From Aedoeadaptatus coxii (lineage in GTDB: Bacteria; Bacillota; Clostridia; Tissierellales; Peptoniphilaceae): DNA of 64,000 bases. The stretch lies in assembly GCF_903819215.1 (NCBI RefSeq), contig NZ_CAIJCT010000006.1; one strand, 5' to 3'. The notes under the pieces were generated by a model. The model ran no database searches, was not told the DNA's origin, and saw only the letters and a program-made list of their open reading frames with translations. This document shows, one piece after another, positions 45,397 to 53,700 of the stretch (its first letter is position 1; each line of letters begins with the position of its first letter). Both the position numbers and the translations under genes were made by a program.

Positions 45397-46536
45397 TTGA
45401 TTTATTTAGACAATGGAGCCACCACCATGCACAAGCCCGACGACGTTGTGGAAGCCATGGTAGCGGCCCTATCTCATCTCGGTAATGCCGGGCGGGGAAC
45501 GGGTGCAAGTGCTCTGGAGGCGGCGCGCATTGAGTATCGTACCCGTCAAATGCTTTCCGAACTTTTTCACGGAGAAGGCGCCAAGCATATCGCTTTTGCC
45601 TTAAATGCCACAGAGGCGTTGAACACGGCACTTTTCGGCACGCTGACTGAAAAGGATCACGTGATTACGACGGTGACGGAGCATAATTCCGTTTTGCGTC
45701 CCCTTTACCGCATCGGCTGCCCCTTGGATTTTTTGCCTGTAGACGACGAACAGATCGTCGACCTTTCCCGTCTCGAAGATTTTCTTCGAGAGGACACGAA
45801 GGCCGTGGTGGTAAACCACGCCTCCAATGTAACGGGGAATGTGTTGGATCTGGAAAGGGTCGGAGCTTTTTGTAAAGCCCACGATTTGCTTTTTATCGTC
45901 GACGCATCGCAAACGGCGGGGGCATACCCCATCGACGTTCAAAAGGCGGCCATCGACATTCTCGCCTTTACCGGACATAAATCCCTTATGGGGCCTCAGG
46001 GCACCGGGGGGCTTTACGTGGCGCCGGGCATCGACGTGGAGCCGTTAAAAGTTGGGGGCAGCGGAATTGATTCGTACAATCACGAGCATCCGAAAGCCAT
46101 GCCCACGCGCCTTGAAGCGGGCACGCAAAACGGCCACGGCATCGCCGGTTTACACGGTGCGCTGACCTTTATTCAACGGGAGACCGTGGAAAAAATTCAC
46201 GCAAAGGAAATGGAGCTTCTGGAAAAACTTATGGAAAGTGTAAAGGATACTTCGAATCTTATTCTTTACGGTGCCGAGGATTTAAGTAGGAAGACTGCCG
46301 TTTTAAGTGTGAATATTAAGGGAGTTTCCTCGTCGAAGGTAGGTGAGCTTTTGGAAAGCCGCTACGGCATTTTAACCCGCACAGGCGCCCATTGCGCACC
46401 TTTAATTCACGAGGCCATGGGCACGAAAACCCAAGGGGCGGTACGGTTTTCTCTTTCGTATTTTACGACGGAAGAGGAAATTGAGTGCGCCGCATCGGCG
46501 TTAAAGGGGCTTGCAAAGGAGTTGGGAAATGAGTGA
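45397..46536 (+). CDS. Class V aminotransferase, cysteine-desulfurase-like
   Basis: The 379-residue PLP enzyme has the family blocks YLDNGATTMHKP, EHNSVLRPLY, VDASQTAGAYP and FTGHKSLMGPQGTGG (PLP lysine in GHKS), and a Cys in RTGAHCAPLIHEAMGT, the position of the persulfide Cys in desulfurases. TTG 45397 is the start: AAAGGAGGG is correctly spaced, while a longer frame begins before it. It probably supplies sulfur (or selenium) for the iron-sulfur or carrier proteins of the operon (inference). The DUF3343 gene overlaps its end by 8 bases. Confidence 0.9.
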   Translation: MIYLDNGATTMHKPDDVVEAMVAALSHLGNAGRGTGASALEAARIEYRTRQMLSELFHGEGAKHIAFALNATEALNTALFGTLTEKDHVITTVTEHNSVLRPLYRIGCPLDFLPVDDEQIVDLSRLEDFLREDTKAVVVNHASNVTGNVLDLERVGAFCKAHDLLFIVDASQTAGAYPIDVQKAAIDILAFTGHKSLMGPQGTGGLYVAPGIDVEPLKVGGSGIDSYNHEHPKAMPTRLEAGTQNGHGIAGLHGALTFIQRETVEKIHAKEMELLEKLMESVKDTSNLILYGAEDLSRKTAVLSVNIKGVSSSKVGELLESRYGILTRTGAHCAPLIHEAMGTKTQGAVRFSLSYFTTEEEIECAASALKGLAKELGNE

Positions 46537-46759
46537 GAAAGTCGTTATCGTCACATTTGAAAGTGTAACCGACGCCATGGCCATGGAAGAGGCGGTGAAA
46601 GGATCGGGGCTTAACGGTATGCTGATCCCCTTGCCCGATGAACTTTCCGCCGGTTGCGGTTACGCATGGAAACATGTTTTTGCTGAGCGCGAACCGTTGG
46701 AAGCGCTCATAGGGGAAAAAGCATTAGACTACGACAAATTATTAGAATGGGAGCGTTGA
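46529..46759 (+). CDS. DUF3343 protein, putative Se/S carrier
   Basis: The 76-residue protein matches the DUF3343 layout: VIVTFESVTDAMAMEE at the start and PLPDELSAGCGYAWK with a single Cys in a GCG setting, described in family annotation as a putative Se/S carrier-like protein. ATG 46529 has AAAGGAG upstream and lies within the end of the aminotransferase gene, so the two are coupled. The Cys could accept sulfur from the desulfurase (inference). Confidence 0.85.
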   Translation: MSEKVVIVTFESVTDAMAMEEAVKGSGLNGMLIPLPDELSAGCGYAWKHVFAEREPLEALIGEKALDYDKLLEWER

Positions 46760-46762
46760 GCT

Positions 46763-47527
46763 GTGGAGTACATTGGAATCGATATTGGATCGACGGCCGC
46801 AAAAGTTTGGGGCTTCGGCGATAAAGAGCTTCATTTCGTACAGCCCACGGGATGGAGTTCGGTAGATACCTCTCGCGACATTGCCCGTCGCCTGCTGGAG
46901 ATGGGAATCGACGTTCACAGCGATGATGTTCGCGTCGTCGCCACAGGCTACGGCCGTATCGCCGTGGAATTTGCCGATTTCGTCATCACCGAAATCACCT
47001 GTCACGGTCGCGGGGCGAGGGAACTCGCCGGAAGCGACGTAGGCGTTATTGACGTAGGCGGACAGGATACGAAAGTGATCCTCGTGGAAAAAAATATGGT
47101 TAAAGACTTCCTGATGAACGACAAGTGTTCCGCAGGCACGGGAAAATTCCTGGAAGTTATGGCCAATCGCCTGGGCGTGGATATGCCCACCCTTTTTGAA
47201 CTGGCAAAGGTGGGGGAAGAAATTTCCATCAGTTCCCTTTGCACAGTATTTGCCGAATCGGAAATTATTTCCTATATCGGCGAAGGCAGAAGCCGAGAAG
47301 ACATTGCCGCAGGTGTCGTGGACTCGGTAGCAAACAAAGTAGTGACCCTTACCGGGCGTATAGATTTCCCGGAAACCGTGATTTTAACCGGCGGGCTCAG
47401 CAATGTGCCTTATTTTGCCGAAGTGCTTTCCCAAAAACTGGATCGCCACGTCATCAATCACGAAAAAGGCCAATTTGCAGGCGCCATTGGAGCGGCTTGC
47501 TTAGCGAAGGAAAAGAAACAACGTTAA
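46763..47527 (+). CDS. ASKHA-family activase of the 2-hydroxyacyl-CoA dehydratase type
   Basis: The 254-residue protein has the phosphate-1 motif GIDIGSTAAKVW, phosphate-2 VIDVGGQDTKV, and two Cys (NDKCSAGTGKF and SSLCTVFAESE) that in this family hold one [4Fe-4S] cluster between two subunits. ATP hydrolysis drives a low-potential electron onto the partner reductase. GTG 46763 lies 3 bases after the DUF3343 stop. It is 19 bases upstream of the double-cubane protein, so that is its likely partner (E. coli YjiL/YjiM arrangement). Confidence 0.93.
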   Translation: MEYIGIDIGSTAAKVWGFGDKELHFVQPTGWSSVDTSRDIARRLLEMGIDVHSDDVRVVATGYGRIAVEFADFVITEITCHGRGARELAGSDVGVIDVGGQDTKVILVEKNMVKDFLMNDKCSAGTGKFLEVMANRLGVDMPTLFELAKVGEEISISSLCTVFAESEIISYIGEGRSREDIAAGVVDSVANKVVTLTGRIDFPETVILTGGLSNVPYFAEVLSQKLDRHVINHEKGQFAGAIGAACLAKEKKQR

Positions 47528-47546
47528 CAGAATGTAGGAGGAAACC

Positions 47547-48707
47547 ATGGAAAAAATCATTAAAGACTTGCCGGAAATTTTCGACGAATTTGCAGATGCG
47601 AGAAAAACAGGCTTCATGAATGTTAAAAAGATCAAAGATCAAGACATTCCCGTAGTAGGTACATATTGTACGTACTTCCCTCAAGAAATCGCCAACGCAA
47701 TGGGCCTTGCAACCGTCGGCCTTTGCTCCACAAACGACGAACCCATTGCCGAAGCGGAAAAAGACCTTCCGAAAAACCTCTGCCCCCTTATTAAATCCAG
47801 TTACGGTTTCGGCAAAACCGATAAATGCCCTTACTTCCATTTCTCCGACGTCGTTATCGGCGAAACAACTTGCGACGGCAAGAAGAAAATGTACGAAATG
47901 ATGAGCGACTTTAAAGACGTTTACGTCATGGAACTTCCCAACACCCAATCCGCCGATGCCCGCGAACTTTGGAAGAAAGAAGTTTATAAAGTTGCCGATT
48001 TCTTAGCGAAACGATTCGACACCGAACTTACTTACGACAATCTTAAAAAAGCCATCGACATGACCAACGACATTCGTCGTGCTCGTCAAGAACTTTGCGA
48101 AGTCATGGAAAACGACCCGACCCCCGTGGACGGCTTCGACATTCACTCCGTATTAAACTCCAACTTCTACAATTTCAACAAAGAAGCCATCCCCGGAGAA
48201 CTCGACGAATTAAAAGAAAAGATCATGAAGGAATATGATCCTTCCAAACGGGAAAAGAAACCGAGAATCTTAATTACCGGCTGCCCCTCCGGCGGCGCAC
48301 CGCAAAAAGTCATTAAGGCCTTAGAAGACAACGGCGCCGTCGTCGTAAGCTTTGAAAACTGCATCGGCGAAAAACAATCCCAATACTTCGTCGAAGACAC
48401 CGGCGAAACCTTAGACGATTTAATTGACGCATTGGCAAACCGCTACATTAACATCGGCTGCTCCGTTATGACGCCGAACCCGAACCGCTTCGAACTTTTA
48501 AGCTATTTGATCGACAAATACAAAGTCGACGGCGTAGTGGAAATCGTCTTAACCGCATGTCACACCTACAATATCGAATCCTCCGCGATTCAAAAATTCT
48601 GCAACGACGAAAAGGGCATTCCCTATCTTGCAGTGGAAACCGACTATTCCCAAGCCGACGTCGGCCAACTCAATACCCGCTTAACCGCATTCGTCGAAAT
48701 GCTCTAA
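47547..48707 (+). CDS. Double-cubane-cluster anaerobic reductase (HgdB/YjiM-like)
   Basis: The 386-residue protein is of the 2-hydroxyacyl-CoA dehydratase fold but is a single chain, as in double-cubane cluster proteins, whose [8Fe-9S] cluster reduces small unnatural substrates such as acetylene in vitro; the natural substrate is unknown. Cys residues stand in GTYCTYFP, NLCPLIKSSYGF, DKCPYFHFSD, ETTCDGKKK, ITGCPSGG and LTACHTYNIES, enough ligands for such a cluster. TAGGAGGA precedes ATG 47547. No acyl-CoA dehydratase alpha/beta pair or CoA-ligand genes adjoin, which argues against a 2-hydroxyglutaryl-CoA pathway. Confidence 0.9.
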   Translation: MEKIIKDLPEIFDEFADARKTGFMNVKKIKDQDIPVVGTYCTYFPQEIANAMGLATVGLCSTNDEPIAEAEKDLPKNLCPLIKSSYGFGKTDKCPYFHFSDVVIGETTCDGKKKMYEMMSDFKDVYVMELPNTQSADARELWKKEVYKVADFLAKRFDTELTYDNLKKAIDMTNDIRRARQELCEVMENDPTPVDGFDIHSVLNSNFYNFNKEAIPGELDELKEKIMKEYDPSKREKKPRILITGCPSGGAPQKVIKALEDNGAVVVSFENCIGEKQSQYFVEDTGETLDDLIDALANRYINIGCSVMTPNPNRFELLSYLIDKYKVDGVVEIVLTACHTYNIESSAIQKFCNDEKGIPYLAVETDYSQADVGQLNTRLTAFVEML

Positions 48708-48715
48708 ACACAAAA

Positions 48716-48744
48716 AAAGGCTCCCGTTACGGCGGGAGCTTTTA
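48716..48744 (+). terminator. Terminator ending the double-cubane operon
   Basis: GCTCCCG (48720-48726) pairs with CGGGAGC (48733-48739), with an A run before and TTTT after. Confidence 0.85.
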
Positions 48745-48792
48745 TCGTGCTGAAAAGGGAAGAATGGGGTATACACCTTACGAGGTGACATT

Positions 48793-49485
48793 ATGAATAT
48801 TATTCCCGTGCCGGCACTGTCGGACAATTACATTTGGTTAATAGAAAAAGAAAATAAAATCCTCGTCGTAGATCCGGGAGAGAGCGATCTTCTCTTGGAT
48901 ATTATGGCGACGAAAGGCTATACATTGGAAGCTGTCCTCTTAACTCACTGGCATCCGGATCATACCGGCGGCGTGGAAAAACTCGTTCAACATCATCCGG
49001 CGCCGATTTACGGACCCGCCGAAACAAAAATCGCCACAAACATCGTACAAGGGGGCGAAACATTGAGCCTTCTCGGCGAAACATTCCGCGTTATCGCCAC
49101 GCCGGGGCACACGGAAGAACACGTGGCCTATTTGCAGGGGAACGATCTCTTTATCGGCGATACCCTTTTCCTTTCAAGTTGCGGCCGCGTCTTTACGGGA
49201 GATTACAAGTCCATGTTTGAAACGCTGCAGAAACTGAAGACGCTTGACGACGACGTTAAAATCTATTCCGCCCACGAATATTCCCTTTCCAATTTGGAGC
49301 AAAGCGTCAAGTACCTGCAAAACGACGCCACCGAAAAAGAACTGGAACGTGTGCGCAAACTGCGGGAAGAGGGAAAAATAACCCTCCCCACCACCATGGG
49401 CAAAGAAAAACAAATAAACCCCTTCCTCGTCATCGACACCCAAGACGAATTTACAAGGTATCGTAAAGAGCGGGATCGGGAATAA
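48793..49485 (+). CDS. MBL-fold hydrolase (glyoxalase II-like)
   Basis: The 230-residue protein has the metallo-beta-lactamase motif THWHPDHTGG plus TPGHTEEH, FIGDTLF and a late SAHEY, the metal-ligand set of hydroxyacylglutathione hydrolase. The C-terminal part (TMGKEKQINPFL) also resembles GloB. Anaerobic cocci often lack glutathione, so the thiol of its true substrate is uncertain. GAGGTGAC precedes ATG 48793. Single gene between terminators. Confidence 0.87.
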   Translation: MNIIPVPALSDNYIWLIEKENKILVVDPGESDLLLDIMATKGYTLEAVLLTHWHPDHTGGVEKLVQHHPAPIYGPAETKIATNIVQGGETLSLLGETFRVIATPGHTEEHVAYLQGNDLFIGDTLFLSSCGRVFTGDYKSMFETLQKLKTLDDDVKIYSAHEYSLSNLEQSVKYLQNDATEKELERVRKLREEGKITLPTTMGKEKQINPFLVIDTQDEFTRYRKERDRE

Positions 49486-49486
49486 A

Positions 49487-49520
49487 AAAGGCGTCCCTCA
49501 ATTGGGGACGCTCATTTTTT
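49487..49520. terminator. Bidirectional terminator between convergent genes
   Basis: GCGTCCC and GGGACGC pair around TCAATTG with A and T runs on the two sides. It touches the last bases of the minus-strand gene. Confidence 0.8.
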
Positions 49521-50007
49521 ATACACTTTCCTTGGCGCGAAAATGATCGAGAATACGTTCGGTTACTTTTTTAAGATGATTTTTGTCATCCTGTTCGATG
49601 CTCTTTAACACCTTTGGCGCAAAGCGGGGAATAATATCCTGCAATTCCCGAACGATCTCCACAGCTTCCCGTTTCATGCGCTCCACAAATTCATACATTG
49701 CCAAAGGGTCGCCGATACCTGTCGCCATTTTCAAAAGATCATCCGGATCGGCGAGCAAACTCCGTTCAAAACGCAAGCGGAAAAATTCATACTCGTCGCT
49801 GTCGATGACCCAGCCGCCGTCACTTTTCGCCCGCTCGGCAAGCTGCAAAAAGGCATCGCGGTGGCGATCCCCGTCCTTCGCCATCTGCTCAAAATAAGAG
49901 CCGCCCATGGCTGTATCCTTTTGAATATGGCGACAAACCTTCGCGATCTCTCGTTCATTTCGGGCGAGCAAATGTAAAATCCGCTCCCCGTCAACTTTTA
50001 TCGTCAT
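49519..50007 (-). CDS. Small ferritin-like (rubrerythrin-type helical) protein
   Basis: The 162-residue protein is all-helical with Glu/His-bearing stretches spaced as in ferritin-like four-helix bundles (NEREIAKVCRHI; YFEQMAKDGDRHRDAF; YEFVERMKREAVEIV; SIEQDDKNHLKKV). A diiron site is possible but the Glu and His placing is not a textbook EExxH, so metal binding is inferred only. There is no C-terminal rubredoxin CxxC pair. The start at 50007 has CAGGAGGG upstream; an 11-codon longer frame does not. Confidence 0.6.
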   Translation of the reverse strand: MTIKVDGERILHLLARNEREIAKVCRHIQKDTAMGGSYFEQMAKDGDRHRDAFLQLAERAKSDGGWVIDSDEYEFFRLRFERSLLADPDDLLKMATGIGDPLAMYEFVERMKREAVEIVRELQDIIPRFAPKVLKSIEQDDKNHLKKVTERILDHFRAKESV

Positions 50008-50044
50008 AAAGCCCTCCTGTGTTCTGTAGAATGTAGACAATTAT

Positions 50045-50075
50045 ATCCTATTATAGGGGCAGATGACTATAGGAT
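50045..50075 (-). promoter_or_regulatory. Promoter/operator candidate upstream of the ferritin-like gene
   Basis: ATCCTAT (50045-50051) and ATAGGAT (50069-50075) form an inverted repeat, with a third half-site making the palindrome CCTATTATAGG (50047-50057). On the minus strand TATAAT boxes overlap these sites, so a regulator binding here could block the gene. Confidence 0.4.
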
Positions 50076-50102
50076 GACACGGAAAAATTTTTAAAAGAGG
50101 AG

Positions 50103-50131
50103 TTGCAAAGATTTCACAAACTTGTTATAAT
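50103..50131 (+). promoter_or_regulatory. Promoter of tRNA-Pro
   Basis: TTGCAA (50103-50108), 17 bases, TATAAT (50126-50131), ending 14 bases before the tRNA. Confidence 0.8.
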
Positions 50132-50145
50132 CTATTTGTTGACGT

Positions 50146-50222
50146 CGAGATGTGGCGCAGTTTGGTAGCGTACATGTCTGGGGGACATGGGGTCGCAGGT
50201 TCAAATCCTGTCATCTCGACCA
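50146..50222 (+). tRNA. tRNA-Pro (anticodon GGG)
   Basis: Acceptor CGAGATG (50146-50152) pairs with CATCTCG (50212-50218). The anticodon arm CATGT/ACATG closes the loop CTGGGGG, giving anticodon GGG. The T arm contains GGTTCAAATCC. Discriminator A and an encoded CCA end the gene. It is a single-gene unit with its own promoter and terminator. Confidence 0.95.
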
Positions 50223-50227
50223 AAAAT

Positions 50228-50259
50228 AAAAGCGATCGGTGAGAGCCGGTCGCTTTTTT
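50228..50259 (+). terminator. Terminator after tRNA-Pro
   Basis: AGCGATCGG and CCGGTCGCT pair (one G-T) around a TGAGAG loop, followed by six T. Confidence 0.85.
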
Positions 50260-50700
50260 CATGCGCTTAATCGGTCTATGACAACCATATGCGAGCGACA
50301 TAATGTGTTCCTACACCTACATCCCGTTTTTTTCCCGACAGAATTTTTAATTGAAAAGAGCCGAAAAGCCATTGCGACGAAAGCAATGGCTTTAAACATA
50401 ATCTCTAATTCCATTCGATGCCGATTACGGCTTTTCCATAAGGAGTTAAAATACACCCCAGAAAAGTTAATATATTAACTTTTACGCGGTGAATATTTTC
50501 CTTTCTTGGAAAAGGATGATCCTTTCGAAAACTATTTCTTTTACATACAACAGAAAAAGTTGAGTGGATAATCATATAAAAATAAAAATAAAGTTATATC
50601 AGCAGAATTTAATCGAAAATAATATTTTTCAAAAAAGACGCTTCATTTATAACTCCAAAACGAAAAGTCTTATCTATTTTTTAATATAATAAAAATCTTC
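50260..50700. other. AT-rich, palindrome-bearing intergenic region upstream of the giant protease
   Basis: No gene is supported; short frames of 65-79 codons here lack ribosome-binding sites and recognisable sequence. It contains a perfect hairpin AAAGCCATTGC/GCAATGGCTTT (about 50366-50394), a perfect 22-base palindrome at 50462-50483, and a 15-base palindrome AAAGGATGATCCTTT at 50511-50525. A TATAAT at 50685-50690 may be an additional promoter element. Confidence 0.6.
50462..50483. repeat. Perfect 22-base palindrome
   Basis: Every base from 50462 to 50483 pairs with its mirror position; each half reads AAAAGTTAATA on its own strand. It is upstream of the protease promoter by about 220 bases and has no T run typical of a terminator. 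Confidence 0.9.
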
Positions 50701-50730
50701 TTGACGCGAGAAGAGCGTTAAATTTATAAT
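50701..50730 (+). promoter_or_regulatory. Promoter of the giant subtilisin gene
   Basis: TTGACG (50701-50706), 18 bases, TATAAT (50725-50730). Confidence 0.75.
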
Positions 50731-50741
50731 CACACTCGTGC

Positions 50742-50754
50742 GATAACTGTTATC
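50742..50754. promoter_or_regulatory. GATAACTGTTATC palindrome, Fur-box-like operator candidate
   Basis: A 13-base perfect palindrome with a single central T, placed about where transcription from the 50725 promoter begins. GATAA-N3-TTATC agrees with the core of Fur-family 7-1-7 boxes. Position and symmetry suggest a repressor site; the iron link is inference. Confidence 0.45.
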
Positions 50755-50796
50755 AATGCAACTTATTGTTTTACGATCCATTCAAGGAGGTTATGG

Positions 50797-53700
50797 ATGC
50801 AGAAAAAGACACTTAGCCTGCTCTTGGCGGCGACGATGGTTTTTTCATCGGCGGAAGGCGCCCTTGCAGCGGCTGTTGGCAGCGAAAAACCAATGGCGGT
50901 ACATACGAAAACGCCGCAGACCAGCGCCATCGTTAAAGAATTCGAGGCGTCACAACATAATGTGGCGGTGAAAAACGAAAAATTTTCCTACATTGTGGAA
51001 TTTTCCCAAGAAGGGATGCGCGCTTCAGTGAAGGAAAAATTGAAAAAGATGAAGGATGTAAAAATCTTTTACGATTACCACATTCTCTTTAAGGCTGTTT
51101 CCATACAAACTTATCCCGAGCAAGCGGAAGTAATTCGCACCTTGCCGGGGGTCAAGAGCGTCGAGCGTTGCGGAACCCTCGAGCCTTTAATGGAAAACGC
51201 GCGCAAAGTCGTCAAAGTGGATAAAGCCACCGATTACTTAAAGGCCATTAATGCCACCAATCCCGAAATCGGGAAACATTACGACGGCCGCGGCATGCTC
51301 ATCGCCAATATCGACACGGGGATGGACTACAAACACAAGGACATGCGCTTAGATGACGACGCCTTGTCTGCTGCAAAAATTCAGGAAAAGAATTTAAAGC
51401 CTGAAGACAAGCCCTTTTACTTATCCCCGAAAGTGCCCCGCAGCTTCAACTATTTAAGCGGCGGCGCCATTACCAAGGAAATGTACGACGACGGTAGCGA
51501 TTATCACGATCCCCACGGCATGCACATTTCCGGGATTTTAGCGGCCAACGCTACGGAACAAGATCTACAGGCTAAAAACGGGATTCGCGGCATCGCCCCC
51601 AACGCCCAATTAATGGCGTACAAAATGTACTCCGACGCCAGCGACGGCTTTGCCGGCGACGAAACCATGTTCCACGCCTTTGAAGACTGTATCCAACACG
51701 GAGCCGACGTTATTTCCATTTCGTCGGGCTTTACGGGAACCGGTCTCGTAGGGGAGAAATACTGGGAAGCCATTCGCGGCTTGAGAAAAGCCGACATTCC
51801 CGTTTGCGTCGCCACGGGGAACTACGCCACATCCGCGTCGGATTCCTCCTGGGATCGCTACAGCAACAACGCCCTGAACATGACCGACACGGGGAACGTT
51901 ACCCGTACGGCGGCACACGAAGACGCAATCGCCGTCGCCTCGTCGAGAAACACCGTCGTGGAATTTAACGGCGTGAAGATCGGCGGAAAAGATATGCGCT
52001 ATGCACAAATCGGCGCCTTCTTCGACAAAAAACACTTCACCCAAAAAGATTACGACTTTATTTACTTAGGCAAATGCCAAGATGCAGACATTGCCGGAAA
52101 AGACGTTAAAGGCAAAATCGTCGTCATGGATCGTATTTTCTCCACCGACATGAAATACGCCTTCCAAAAAGTTAAAAACAAAGGCGCCGTCGGCGTTATC
52201 GTCGTGAACACCGTAAACTATTACAACCGCGACGACTGGGAAAATGTACCTGCTATGGGATACGAACAAGACGAGCGTACACAAGTACAAGTCTTCTCCC
52301 TATCCGGCTACGACGGCCGCGATCTTTGGGATATGATCACCGGCAAGCAATTCCACGATGCTCAGGATAAGCAAAATAAAAAAGGCGATTACCGCATCGA
52401 CATGAAGGCATTCGACGCGCACAAACCCGCCGTCGGACAGGAAAAACGTCTCCCCGTGGAATTTTTAAATGACAAAATCAAATGGGGCGACGAAGAAGTG
52501 CCGGCAGGCTCCACATCCTGGGGTCCCCGTACCGACCTTCTCTTAAAACCCGACGTGTCCGCTCCCGGTAAAAACATTTACTCTACACTGAATGTTATTA
52601 ACGGCGTAAGCACCTATCAATACATGAGCGGCACCTCCATGGCGACCCCCGTGGTCTCCGCATCCACCGTATTGATTCGCCCGCGCTTAAAACAAATCGA
52701 AAAAGATCCCCTCATTAAAGGATCGGGCATCGACCTCGTATCCTTGACGAAGATCATGCTTCAAAATACGGCGCGCCCCATGAAAGACCCGACGACGAAA
52801 GATGAAAAGAATCAAACACTCTTTGCATCGCCGCGTCAACAAGGGGCAGGGATTATCGACGTGGATAAAGCGTTGAAAAACAACGTCATCGTGTCGGTAA
52901 AAGCCAAAGGCGGCGACGGCCAATACAACGATTACGGCTCCGCTTCCCTCAGAGAAATTAAAGACGGATCGAAAGATTTCACCGTCACCCTGCGCAATAT
53001 TTCCGATCGCGATTTGACATTTAACGTGTCCGCAAGCCCGGTCACCACCGACGGGGAAACGCCGGTGAAAAAACTGGACGAAGAATACAAAGACGAAAAG
53101 AGCCAAGACGGACAAAAAATCGTAGCGGAAATTCACCCGAAAAAAGTAGAGGGCGCACGCGTAAGCCTCGGCTCCGAAACTATTACCGTTCCCGCTCACA
53201 GCAGTTACAACTTAGCGGCGAAAATGGAAACGGGCAAGGCGAACAATCAATTTGTGGAAAGTTTCTTGAGCTTTGAATCCAAAGAAGCTGCCGACAGCAA
53301 AAACGAAAACGCACAACCTTCCCTTTCTATGCCGGTCATGGGCTTTGCGGGGGACTGGAACAAAGAAACCATTATCGACAAATGGGCGTGGGAAGATGGA
53401 TCTAAATCCAAAGGCATCGTCGGCCACGACGACGAAGGCAACTTAAAACGCCCCGGCACCATGAACCGCGGTCGCGGCGGCGAACACGGTATCGACCTCT
53501 TTAACCCGGCAGGCGTTATTCAAAACACCGAAGACGGCAACCCGAACTTTGAACAAGATCCTGCTTTCTTCTCCTTGAATAACAGCATGGACTTTACGCA
53601 ACAAACTACAGGCGACAGTAAAATCGTCGACGGCTACACCACCGATAAAATGGTAACGCCTACGCCCCTTATTTTACGTTCCGCCTACGATGCGAAAGTC

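Noticed and set aside
45397..48707. 2-hydroxyglutaryl-CoA dehydratase pathway
   Set aside because: Only one HgdB-like chain is present, and the alpha subunit, dehydrogenase and glutaconate CoA-transferase genes expected for that pathway are missing; double-cubane reductase fits better.
50239..50478. Small genes on either strand after tRNA-Pro
   Set aside because: Frames of 65-79 codons start in or near the tRNA terminator, have no ribosome-binding sites and consist of hairpin-derived sequence.
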